From Saprospiraceae bacterium (GTDB lineage Bacteria > Bacteroidota > Bacteroidia > Chitinophagales > Saprospiraceae): 64,000 nucleotides of DNA. Below the pieces are notes generated by a model. That model did no database searches. It was not told the DNA's origin and saw only the letters and a program-made list of their open reading frames with translations. The DNA lies in the NCBI GenBank assembly GCA_016715465.1, contig JADKAA010000029.1:2294001-2358000 (forward strand), given 5' to 3'. A program made the position numbers and the translations under genes. This document shows, piece after piece, positions 1 to 10,200 of this stretch; position 1 is the stretch's first letter, and each line of letters opens with the position of its first letter.

Positions 1-2166
1 TGGCTGTAAAGTCACCGCTTTCGATGGTATAGTACACTACGCCGCTTACCGGTACGTCATTCCTGTTGAATTCAACACTGTTCATACCTTTTACTGCGTT
101 TACTGTCCTGGTGTGTACCAACTTGCCTGTTACATCCATTACCGTAAAGGTTGCTTCTCCTGCCGCTGGCATGTTGAAGTTTACCACTGTATTGGTCTTG
201 AATGGGTTTGGTTCGTTCTGATACATGGCATAGCCTGCTGTTTCTGCTTCTCCGCTTCTGAAGTTCAAATCCAACCTGTTGGTCTCCATTTCACTTCCAG
301 CATATGATTCTGACCTTGTTACGTCAGAGCCTACACTCATCATATTGCTCAACCTGCCTGATGTTGTTGCCTTCATCACTACCGTAAACAATACTTCGCC
401 TTCTGTTGCATTGACTGCTTTCTCGCTTGCCCAGCTCATGGTCATGGTGTTTGCTGATGGTACGCCATAGTTGCTTTCGTCAACACTGATCGCTCCACTC
501 TTCACTTCCAACAATTCCATGCCGTTCAACTTAGCTGTAAACTGGTAACCGAAGATTTGATTGAAGTTTGATGCTGTTACATCGATTGTTACGATCTCTC
601 CTGCATTTACTGTCTTATCTTCTGCCACAAACTTCAACACCTTGCTGGTCCTGTTGTCTGCTGCTACTCCTGTCGCTGCTACTGCATCGTTGTTTACGTC
701 TCCCACTTTGATACCTGTGAAGTCATTGCCTGTTACATCTCCTGCTACATTCAATGAGATACTCCTTGGTGCTCCAAATGGATTGGTTGCATCTGCATAA
801 CCATATGACTTAGGTACAAATACCCAGCTGTCATTGTTACTCAACTTGTCGGTCATACCCAATATCAGTTTCCTCAACTCTACAAGGTCACTTGCAGTTA
901 CCTTTCCGTCTTTGTTGACATCTGCTGCCAACAACTTCTCAGGACTGTCAAGTTTCGCCAAGCCCAGGATATGTCTCTGGATCATTACCAAGTCTAAGGT
1001 ACTTACGCCGTTGCTGTAGTCATCTACTTTAGATGCACTTACTTCGTAGTTGCCATCCTGGATGCCAGTGAATGCGTAGTTGCCATTGGCTACCTGATAC
1101 CTTGGAAACTCTGGTACATTTGCATCGATCTTCACGTTTACGTTATTGATCGGCTCTTGTGCCTTTGTTACCAGATTACCTGATACTCTTGCTCCACCAC
1201 AACCTCCCTGGTTGTCAATCAATGTCAGTGTGATTGAACAGAAGTCTGTGTTCAACTTGCTATCCCATACACTCATATTCAAGGTGATCGGTGATGCTTC
1301 TACATCGTCGCAATTGAAGATCATCGCTGATGACCTGTAGTTTGGTACCCATCTCTGTGCATTTCCCAATCCATAGGCAGCTGCCGTAGATTCCTGTCCT
1401 GCTCCTGTGAAGTAGTGCTCTACTGCCAATTTTGACAATACAGGGTGTTCTCCGTTGAATGTGTACAATAATGCATTTTGAGGTGTACAGTTGTCGAAAG
1501 AACCTTTGTTGAAGTCGATTGCCCACAATTCTACCTGGCCATTCTGCATCACTGCTGAACTCAGGCTTACGCAGTATGGGGTAGGTGCTTTCTTGTCAAC
1601 TACCATGAACGTGCTGTAACAGTCTGTTACGTTGCCACAGCCATCCGTTACTTTCCACTGTACTTTGTGCGCCGTCATCTCTGCATCCAATACAAACGAT
1701 GGAATTACCACTTTGTCTCCGCTTCCTGTTGGCTTCACGTATGCATCTCGTATGCCGTTTCCGTTTGTATCGTTTCCTAAGTTGTTATCGTTGGTCGGTA
1801 AGAAACTTGAGAATTCAAGGTCTGTTGTGCCATTGCCCCACAGATCCACAAATACCTGCCACTTCAACCAGCCTTTTGCTGTACAGCCACTTGTATCCGT
1901 TGCTGTCGCTGTCAAGCTTACCGTGCCCTCACAGAAGCCGCTTGGATTCGCAGGGTTTGGATTCGCTGCAAACATCGTATCCCTACATGTCAATTCTGGC
2001 TTGATGTCATCCTTGTACTTGTAGTACTTAACATATTCGCCCTTATCTCCTTTCACTGCTCCTGTACACCAGTTGATGTATGTGTATGTCACTTTCCACT
2101 TCTTACATACCCCGTCTTCAAACAGGAATGTATCGATGTGGATGTTCTCGCCTATTACATCACATG
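1..2166 (-). CDS. Giant surface protein A, C-terminal part (frameshifted, cut by left edge)
   Basis: This reading frame continues protein A (2155-6342) after a one-base deletion near 2166 and runs off the left window edge. It is nearly identical in DNA and protein to the end of giant protein B (7274-9462). By that comparison about ten terminal residues lie outside the window. It encodes the end of a HYR/Ig-like region, a two-repeat dockerin-like segment (about 850-1060, with the motif LDLVMIQRHILG and a D-x-N-x-D-x-x-V calcium loop), a cohesin-like beta-sandwich (about 270-660) and a T9SS type A sorting tail (QNEPNPFKTNT, then a beta-rich end). The T9SS tail implies export across the outer membrane and anchoring or release at the surface. 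No start codon is expected, because it is the 3' part of the upstream gene. Confidence is high for coding content and lower on whether the break is real. Confidence 0.85.
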
Positions 2167-5100
2167 GCCACCTTCTACTTTTGGCTTGTCGCCATCTTTG
2201 ATGTCATCTGCTGTAAAGTCACATTCTGCATCCTCTACCTTATTTGACGGTGGTGTTACCTTAAAGGTGCTTGGCAATGCCGATACCGTAATAGTCTGGT
2301 AACAGTTTACCGTTACTGCTGTTGCGCCTTCTCCTTTGATGGCTCTGAACTCCCTTCTGATCTTTCCTACATTCTCACATGTATTCGTCCAGCTTGGCGT
2401 GTCCTTGTATTCTACTTCTACTCCGTTACACAGGTCGTATGCTATCGCTGGTCCGCCTGTCATTGTCAGGTTTACGCCTTCTACACTTTTCCATGAGGTG
2501 CTCAGGTTCAACTCCATATCACAAGTGATGGTTACATCATCCGGACATACTATTACCGGTGGTAATTTGTTCTCTACCCTGATGTCTGCCCATGTCTCAT
2601 TGTAATTGTCCTGCATGCCATCAATGATCAGGTTGTCACCTATCGTTGCATTCATGTTGCCATTGTCCCACACCCTCAGTATTACCTGATGTACTGCGCT
2701 GATCGTACCATCTAAATCGTCACAACAGAATTTTACATATTCTCCGTTGTCCGTATCGTCTGCATTGTCATGAGGATGTGCCCACTTCTGCTGTGGTGAT
2801 GAGCTTGCATCATTATTGAATGTCGCATTGTTATTGTGTCCATTCAAGCCAATGTTGCCACAAGTCTCGCCTGCGTCTTCATCGGGCCTTCTGATTTCCA
2901 ACTTCACTCCACTACAGTGGTCGTAACTGCCATTGTCAACCATCCATGCATACAACTTCGCTACTCCGTCTGATCCTGTGCCTGATCCTGTAAGGCTGAT
3001 TACGATGTTCTGCTTCGCTACCGCTACCGGTGCGCTTCTGTCGATTACCGTTACATACGCTTCCGCTGTACCAATATTTCCACAACAGTCTATCGCCTTG
3101 TAGATAAATTTATGTGGACCCTTTGGAGCCCCTGTTACATTGTAACCGCCTTTTCCATCAGGTGTAATCACTACCCCTGCAGGGCCTTCCAACCACCATT
3201 CCGGTGTTGCATCACAGTTATCCTGTAATTCCCATGGCATTGGTGCCGCAAAGTTTGCCACACAGCCCCATGGATTTACACTTACCGTTACATCTTTTAC
3301 GATGAATGTCGGTGCCTTGGTATCTACCGCTTTGATGATCTGTACGTAAGTTGCTGTTTCCTTTGTACACCAATCAAGCAATGTCCAGGTTCTGATCACT
3401 TTGCTGTTGCCCAAACAAGCAACTCCACAAGCGTCCAACACCTGATCTGTATATGTGGCATAAATGCCACAAATGCTGTTGTCAATTTTTTGTGCGTGGA
3501 ATTTGCCGTCAAATCCTAATGCTTCATAATATGGGTATGCATACGCATATCCTTCGTGAAGTTCTACCACACCAGGTGTTTGTGCAAAATCATCTTTAAA
3601 TGCACCAACACCACCACCGCCTGGTGAATCAACGTCAAAGTAAGCTGCTACATCTTCAGGACTAACGCCTGCTCCACAGTTCTGTATTTCTACCAGTGAT
3701 GGTGGCAACAATACATCCGCCAGTGTGATGTTCTTAACATTAATTTGTTGTACACATGATGTCTGGTTGTTAGAAGCATCTGCTGCTGTCCATGTTCTGT
3801 ATATGATGTCTCCATCGCATCCACCCTCAACTACATTGTCTGTAGATGTCCAAGTGTAGTCTTCTCCACAAGGACCTTGAGGGAAGATAGCCAAAGGCTG
3901 ACATCCTGAAATCCTAAGTTCGATATTGTTTACTACACCCTGGTCTCCACCAGCACCGTCCCTAATGGTCACGGTCCATGTGCCAACCATTGGCTCACCA
4001 TCAAAATCTGTCAATCCTGGCAGACCAAGTAATTCAAATATATCCAGGGCATCGCCAGCCTGATAAGCTATACAAGCATTATTAATGCCTCCTTCGTCAT
4101 CAGCTACATAGAAAAGGTTGTCTGTATTGGCACAAAGGGCAGGCCAAAGAACCTTTTGAGTACCTGACGGAGAAATCAGCGTAATGGTCATGTCACCTAT
4201 CCAGGTATGGTTGATGTTGATCAACACATCCAAGTCGGTAATGCCACCACAAAACTGAGTAACAGCAGGAACTTCAAAATTAATTGTGGCTGTCTGGTTG
4301 TCCAAAACCAGTGTACCAGCACCACCACTGACCGCAACAATTCCTCCAGTTACCGCAATTGGTGCGTAAGGAATTGGTTCGATACAGTTTACTTCCAGTA
4401 AGGTTGCACATTCAATTACCGGTGGTAACTTGTCCTCTGCTACGATATTACCCCAGCAAGAGTTGCCTGTTTCAGGGTCGGTAACAGTTACGCCATAAGT
4501 ACCAGGCGTAGAAATTACATTACCACCTCCGGTAATATTTACTACATATTCGTCATAACATCCGTATGGGCCACCTTCCAAAATCATGTCGGCACCTACA
4601 ACTACCTGACAGTCATCCCCAAGTGAAATATTCACCAGGTCATTACATGCCAAGGCTGTAGTTGCAAATGGATATTCCTGAACGGTAATGTCCCAGGTAC
4701 ATGTTGTCATGTTACCAGCGCCGTCCGTAATCTTGTATGCATTTGTAGTTGTTCCAACTGGAAATTCAAAACCACTTGGTAACCCTGCTGTTTGAACTGG
4801 ATCACCTGCTTCAACTGAATAGTAAACCTGCACATTTGGTGTTCTTGGTGAAAGTGCTCCAACAAACAAGTTGCTACTTGCCTGACCAGGAGTGAAGGTG
4901 ATTGGTCCACTTACTATTGGTGTGAAACTTGAGTTCGCTGAAGAGTTGTAAACCAAACTGGACTGTGTGCCAATTAAGTAGAAACCTTTTTGTTCACCAG
5001 GACCCAAAACCATGGTGGAAGGTAAGTTTACCTTTGACCACTCAGAGTTTGGACCTGCAACGGTAACTGAAGCTACACCCAAAGATGTCCAGGCAGCCGC

Positions 5101-6342
5101 GTTATTGGTGTTTCCAACGTAGGTGGTTGCAGAAGTGGTGTAGTAGGCATTTACGTTGCGTGGAGAAGGTACAACTCCAAATGTGGAAGTACCAAATCTT
5201 ACACCAAAGCCATCAATCCGCACAACTTCTGTTGAGTTGTTGGACATGTTAAAATAAAAACCTCCAGGTAAATTATTACCCGCTACTGTAATCGCTCCTG
5301 CGCCATGTGCAAAGATCGTCGCAGGGAACTGCAGCGGTGTAGCAACTGACGAAAACAACGGACAATTGTCTGTTGCGGTTACTTCGTAAGTTACCAATTG
5401 AGCGCACTCTCCTGGCTTCAAGCTGTAAGTGATGTCACCTGGACATTCAAGTACAGGAGGTGTATTGTCTATTACTGTTACGGTTTGAATAGCAGTTACC
5501 GCTGGATTTGATCCCAAAACCGTATAAGTTACTGTAGTGGTACCCAGTGGATACATACCACTTGCGTTTGCTCCGCCGGCTGTCCACGAGTTGGTAAGCT
5601 GGGCAGGTATTGCCATCAATTCATTCATGGCAAAGTTGTCGATGGCAAAGCCGTAACCATATGCGCCATTGTCGGTGTGAATAAACCGCACTTTAAAAGC
5701 AGGGTTCATTTCAGCGGTTACATTCAACGCTAATATACCACTTGCATCGACACCCGCGCTTAGATGCTTTTGGACCCATGCCGAGCCATTCCAAACATCA
5801 ACAGAAAATCTCGCAGCTCCGAAGGCATCCCATGCATGATTAAATCTGACTTCATAAGATTTACCGGCTACCGGTGTAACACCTATAGTTGGCGTTTCTA
5901 TCCAGGCATTGCCTACAAAAGCAGAAAGCGCATCGTCATCACTCACTATGGCAACGCAACCTGTAAATCCTGTAAGAGCGGGTGAAGGGTTATAAGCTAA
6001 AGGAGGGTTTGTACCTGTACATGTCCAGTAAAACAAACCCAGGTTTTGACCACATGACGGAGCTGTTACTGGATTTCCTCCGGTTCCTGTAAATCCGGTT
6101 GTCCAGCCTGCAGGTTGTGCACACCCATTAAAATTTTGTGTGTGAAGCGCCGTGGTCATCACGCTGGTACAGCTTGTACCAGGCACAGCCGAAGCCATGG
6201 TAACGTTTGCAGCACATACGCCTCCAGTTGTTCCCACCGTTAGGTTTGCTGGGGGTGTTATCGTACATGCCTGACCCCACAACTGGGACGTGGCAGCCAC
6301 AAACGACAACATTATAATTATTGTATTCTTTATCTGTCTCAT
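2155..6342 (-). CDS. Giant secreted HYR-domain surface protein A, N-terminal part ending at a frameshift
   Basis: The 1395-residue product begins with a signal peptide (hydrophobic stretch after MRQIKNT, cleavage near LWGQA). It continues as beta-sandwich modules: an N-terminal adhesin-like region, a HYR domain (VLECPGDITYSLKPGECA, about residues 295-330), a segment beginning YPFATTALACND that recurs in protein B, and a proprotein-convertase P-domain-like module at about 690-815 (motifs HTWIGDMTITLISPSGT and GTWTVTIRDGAGGD). From about DNA 3300 downward it is nearly identical to protein B. The frame ends in GGHVM-stop because one base of a GGG run (coding CCC) present in B at 9460-9462 is missing here at 2166-2167. 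Without that deletion the gene would run through position 1. The likely role is structural or adhesive at the cell surface; no catalytic motif is seen. Confidence 0.85.
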   Translation of the reverse strand: MRQIKNTIIIMLSFVAATSQLWGQACTITPPANLTVGTTGGVCAANVTMASAVPGTSCTSVMTTALHTQNFNGCAQPAGWTTGFTGTGGNPVTAPSCGQNLGLFYWTCTGTNPPLAYNPSPALTGFTGCVAIVSDDDALSAFVGNAWIETPTIGVTPVAGKSYEVRFNHAWDAFGAARFSVDVWNGSAWVQKHLSAGVDASGILALNVTAEMNPAFKVRFIHTDNGAYGYGFAIDNFAMNELMAIPAQLTNSWTAGGANASGMYPLGTTTVTYTVLGSNPAVTAIQTVTVIDNTPPVLECPGDITYSLKPGECAQLVTYEVTATDNCPLFSSVATPLQFPATIFAHGAGAITVAGNNLPGGFYFNMSNNSTEVVRIDGFGVRFGTSTFGVVPSPRNVNAYYTTSATTYVGNTNNAAAWTSLGVASVTVAGPNSEWSKVNLPSTMVLGPGEQKGFYLIGTQSSLVYNSSANSSFTPIVSGPITFTPGQASSNLFVGALSPRTPNVQVYYSVEAGDPVQTAGLPSGFEFPVGTTTNAYKITDGAGNMTTCTWDITVQEYPFATTALACNDLVNISLGDDCQVVVGADMILEGGPYGCYDEYVVNITGGGNVISTPGTYGVTVTDPETGNSCWGNIVAEDKLPPVIECATLLEVNCIEPIPYAPIAVTGGIVAVSGGAGTLVLDNQTATINFEVPAVTQFCGGITDLDVLININHTWIGDMTITLISPSGTQKVLWPALCANTDNLFYVADDEGGINNACIAYQAGDALDIFELLGLPGLTDFDGEPMVGTWTVTIRDGAGGDQGVVNNIELRISGCQPLAIFPQGPCGEDYTWTSTDNVVEGGCDGDIIYRTWTAADASNNQTSCVQQINVKNITLADVLLPPSLVEIQNCGAGVSPEDVAAYFDVDSPGGGGVGAFKDDFAQTPGVVELHEGYAYAYPYYEALGFDGKFHAQKIDNSICGIYATYTDQVLDACGVACLGNSKVIRTWTLLDWCTKETATYVQIIKAVDTKAPTFIVKDVTVSVNPWGCVANFAAPMPWELQDNCDATPEWWLEGPAGVVITPDGKGGYNVTGAPKGPHKFIYKAIDCCGNIGTAEAYVTVIDRSAPVAVAKQNIVISLTGSGTGSDGVAKLYAWMVDNGSYDHCSGVKLEIRRPDEDAGETCGNIGLNGHNNNATFNNDASSSPQQKWAHPHDNADDTDNGEYVKFCCDDLDGTISAVHQVILRVWDNGNMNATIGDNLIIDGMQDNYNETWADIRVENKLPPVIVCPDDVTITCDMELNLSTSWKSVEGVNLTMTGGPAIAYDLCNGVEVEYKDTPSWTNTCENVGKIRREFRAIKGEGATAVTVNCYQTITVSALPSTFKVTPPSNKVEDAECDFTADDIKDGDKPKVEGGHVM

Positions 6343-6374
6343 ATTATTAATTGGTTTTACTTAATCAAAATTCT

Positions 6375-6812
6375 TTATCCTTTCAACAATTCTTTTATCT
6401 CCGTCTTCATGGTATAATAAAAGTCCATGTTTGTGTGGGGGTGCACTTTGTTGAATTCAGCCATTAAAGCATGATATTCCATCATACTGTCTGCATGTTC
6501 GCCCAGTAGCAAAAATGTGTTATTTACAGATTCTGCTACTGTGGAATTACCTTCTACGAGCTCCGCGTGGATCGCTCGGTACATAAACAACCTGAACTGA
6601 CCATATCGGTAGTCAAGCAGTTGTGGAGGAAGATTAGCAATGTTCTGGCTGAGTGTATTTGACGCCTGCTCCAATCTTGCAATAGCTTCTGACTTACCCA
6701 CATATTGGGCGCTCAGACTGCTAAACATTGAAGCTCCGACAAACATTAAACATACCATCACAAACTTGTTTAATCCTGCCATTCTAAGAATTTTGACAAA
6801 ATTGTCCTTCAT
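6375..6812 (-). CDS. Small secreted protein of unknown function between the giant proteins
   Basis: This encodes about 145 residues starting MKDNFVKILRMAG. The ATG at 6812 is preferred over the longer frame to 6896 because it places a normal signal peptide at the N terminus, with a Bacteroidota-type cleavage site (SSLSAQ). The mature part is mostly helical and polar (IARLEQASNTLSQNIANL, MEYHALMAEFNKV), with no cysteine pattern, lipobox or recognised domain. It lies 32 bp upstream of giant gene A on the same strand, so the two could be co-transcribed. I do not recognise the family. An accessory role for the giant protein is only suggested by position. Confidence 0.65.
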   Translation of the reverse strand: MKDNFVKILRMAGLNKFVMVCLMFVGASMFSSLSAQYVGKSEAIARLEQASNTLSQNIANLPPQLLDYRYGQFRLFMYRAIHAELVEGNSTVAESVNNTFLLLGEHADSMMEYHALMAEFNKVHPHTNMDFYYTMKTEIKELLKG

Positions 6813-6896
6813 GATAATGAGTTTTGGTTTAAAATTATTTAATAAAATATTTGAGCCATAAATAAGTAACATGCATAACCCGCTGTGGATTAACAC

Positions 6897-7247
6897 ATTA
6901 TTGTAGAATTCTTATTTTGGAGTTGGAGAATGGAACTTTTGGAGAGGGAAGTTGAGTCTTGGTCCTTCTTGTAGTGTCTATTCTCAGGTAGTGATTTAAA
7001 AAGGCGAAGTTAACGATTTCTTAAATATATTTAGAATTTTTGTTTTGATTTTTTTCCACAATTTTTAAAATCGTGTTAGAAATCAATGATTTACAAATAA
7101 TTTTCCAATAATTCAGAAATATCTTCGAATTGCTTTCGTGAATTAGGAATTAGGATTTTTGATTTAGGAATTAATTGTTCCTAAATTTTCTATCCTAAGA
7201 TTGAATCGACATCTCGAATTGCTCTAAGCCGCAGCCGCATTGCTCCA
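6897..7247. other. Gene-free AT-rich spacer between the small secreted gene and giant gene B
   Basis: No plausible gene is seen. The spacer contains short direct repeats (AATTAGGAATTAGGAT near 7141) and one perfect inverted repeat at 7162-7186. The segment just after gene B (7190-7247) has no similarity that I can see to the rest of the window. Confidence 0.5.
7162..7186. repeat. Inverted repeat downstream of giant gene B
   Basis: ATTTAGGAA and TTCCTAAAT form a perfect 9-bp stem with a 7-base loop, about 60 bp beyond the stop codon of gene B. It lacks a U-run in the minus-strand sense, so calling it a terminator is uncertain. Confidence 0.4.
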
Positions 7248-10200
7248 CTACTCCATTATCATCATCGCTTTGGTAGCTGTAAAGTCACCGCTTTCGAACG
7301 TATAGTACACTACGCCACTTACCGGTACGTCATTCCTGTTGAATTCAACACTGTTCATACCTTTTACTGCGTTTACTGTCCTGGTGTGTACCAACTTGCC
7401 TGTTACATCCATTACCGTAAAGGTTGCTTCTCCTGCCGCTGGCATGTTGAAGTTTACCACTGTATTGGTCTTGAATGGGTTTGGTTCGTTCTGATACATG
7501 GCATAGCCTGCTGTTTCTGCTTCTCCGCTTCTGAAGTTCAAATCCAACCTGTTGGTCTCCATTTCACTTCCAGCATATGATTCTGACCTTGTTACGTCAG
7601 AGCCTACACTCATCATATTGCTCAACCTGCCTGATGTTGTTGCCTTCATCACTACCGTAAACAATACTTCGCCTTCTGTTGCATTGACTGCTTTCTCGCT
7701 TGCCCAGCTCATGGTCATGGTGTTTGCTGATGGTACGCCATAGTTGCTTTCGTCAACACTGATCGCTCCACTCTTCACTTCCAACAATTCCATGCCGTTC
7801 AACTTAGCTGTAAACTGGTAACCGAAGATTTGATTGAAGTTTGATGCCGTTACGTCGATCGTTACGATCTCTCCTGCATTTACTGTCTTATCTTCTGCCA
7901 CAAACTTCAACACCTTGCTGGTCCTGTTGTCTGCTGCTACTCCTGTCAATGCTACTGCATCGTTGTTTACATCTCCCACTTTCACACCCATAAAGTGTTC
8001 TTCCATCATGTCATGATCTATGCCACTGATGGTGATCTCTTCGTCTAATGGCCATGGTGATTCCGGATTGCTCATCGGCGTCTTCACATCCAGGAACCTC
8101 CAACTGTCATTGTCCGGTAATTCTCCAATCACTCCAAGGATCAACTTGCGCAAGACCACCAGGTCACTTGCCAACACCTTGCTGTCATTGTTTACATCTG
8201 CTGCCACCATTTTATATCCGTTGTCAAACTTATTTATGCCCAGGATATGACGTTGAATCAATACCAGATCCAATGTGCTTACCCCATTCATCCAGTCGTC
8301 CCGTTTCGTGCCTTTCACCTGGTAATCCGCCATTACCGGCAGGTTGCCAAATTCATAGCCTCCGCCTGTATCCGACATCCGCACCTTATCCATGCCCAAT
8401 TGCTGGCTCGTAAGGTGTACCACCACATTGTTGACACCCTTGCCCTTCTCATTCTGTATTTTTCCTGCAATCGCCATCCTGGGCCCTACCTCACATTCTC
8501 CCTGATTGTCAATCAATGTCAGTGTGATTGAACAGAAGTCTGTGTTCAACTTGTTATCCCATACACTCATATTCAACGTGATCGGTGATGCTTCTACATC
8601 GTCGCAATTGAAGATCATCGCTGATGACCTGTAGTTTGGTACCCATCTCTGTGCATTTCCCAATCCATAGGCAGCTGCCGTAGATTCCTGTCCTGCTCCT
8701 GTGAAGTAGTGCTCTACTGCCAATTTTGACAATACAGGGTGTTCTCCGTTGAATGTGTACAATAATGCATTTTGAGGTGTACAGTTGTCGAAAGAACCTT
8801 TGTTGAAGTCGATTGCCCACAATTCTACCTGGCCATTCTGCATCACTGCTGAACTCAGGCTTACGCAGTATGGGGTCGGTGCTTTCTTGTCAACTACCAT
8901 GAACGTGCTGTAACAGTCTGTTACGTTGCCACAGCCATCCGTTACTTTCCACTGTACTTTGTGCGCCGTCATCTCTGCATCCAATACAAACGATGGAATT
9001 ACCACTTTGTCTCCGCTTCCTGTTGGCTTCACATATGCATCTCGTATGCCGTTTCCGTTTGTATCGTTTTCTAAGTTGTTATCGTTGGTCGGTAAGAAAC
9101 TTGAGAATTCAAGGTCTGTTGTCCCGTTGCCCCACAGATCCACAAATCCCTGCCACTTCAACCAGCCTTTTGCTGTACAGCCACTTGTATCCGTTGCTGT
9201 CGCTGTCAAGCTTACCGTGCCCTCACAGAAGCCGCTTGGATTCGCAGGGTTTGGATTCGCTGCAAACGTCGTATCCCTACATGTCAATTCTGGCTTGATC
9301 TCATCCTTGTACTTGTAGTACTTAACATATTCGCCCTTATCTCCTTTCACTGCTCCTGTACACCAGTTGATGTATGTGTATGTCACTTTCCACTTCTTAC
9401 ATACCCCGTCTTCAAACAGGAATGTATCGATGTGGATGTTCTCGCCTATTACATCACATGGGCCACCTTCTACTTTTGGCTTGTCGCCATCTTTGATGTC
9501 ATCTGCTGTAAAGTCACATTCTGCATCCTCTACCTTATTTGACGGTGGTGTTACCTTAAAGGTGCTTGGCAATGCCAATACCGTAATAGTCTGGTAACAG
9601 TTTACCGTTACTGCTGTTGCGCCTTCTCCTTTGATGGCTCTGAACTCCCTTCTGATCTTTCCTACATTCTCACATGTATTCGTCCAGCTTGGCGTGTCCT
9701 TGTATTCTACTTCTACTCCGTTACACAGGTCGTATGCTATCGCTGGTCCGCCTGTCATTGTCAGGTTTACGCCTTCTACACTTTTCCATGAGGTGCTCAG
9801 GTTCAACTCCATATCACAAGTGATGGTTACATCATCCGGACATACTATTACCGGTGGTAATTTGTTCTCTACCCTGATGTCTGCCCATGTCTCATTGTAA
9901 TTGTCCTGCATGCCATCAATGATCAGGTTGTCACCTATCGTTGCATTCATGTTGCCATTGTCCCACACCCTCAGTATTACCTGATGTACTGCGCTGATCG
10001 TACCATCTAAATCGTCACAACAGAATTTTACATATTCTCCGTTATCCGTATCGTCTGCATTGTCATGAGGATGTGCCCACTTCTGCTGTGGTGATGAGCT
10101 TGCATCATTATTGAATGTCGCATTGTTGTTGTGTCCATTCAAGCCAATGTTGCCACAAGTCTCGCCTGCGTCTTCATCGGGCCTTCTGATTTCCAACTTC

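Noticed and set aside
7141..7186. CRISPR-like or tandem repeat array
   Set aside because: Only two short direct repeats and one inverted repeat occur; there is no regular spacer pattern and no cas gene in the window.
7386..9900. Plus-strand open frames within giant B, repeated in the same places within giant A (113-2605)
   Set aside because: They lie antisense to the giants, lack signal or domain features, and recur only because the underlying DNA is duplicated.
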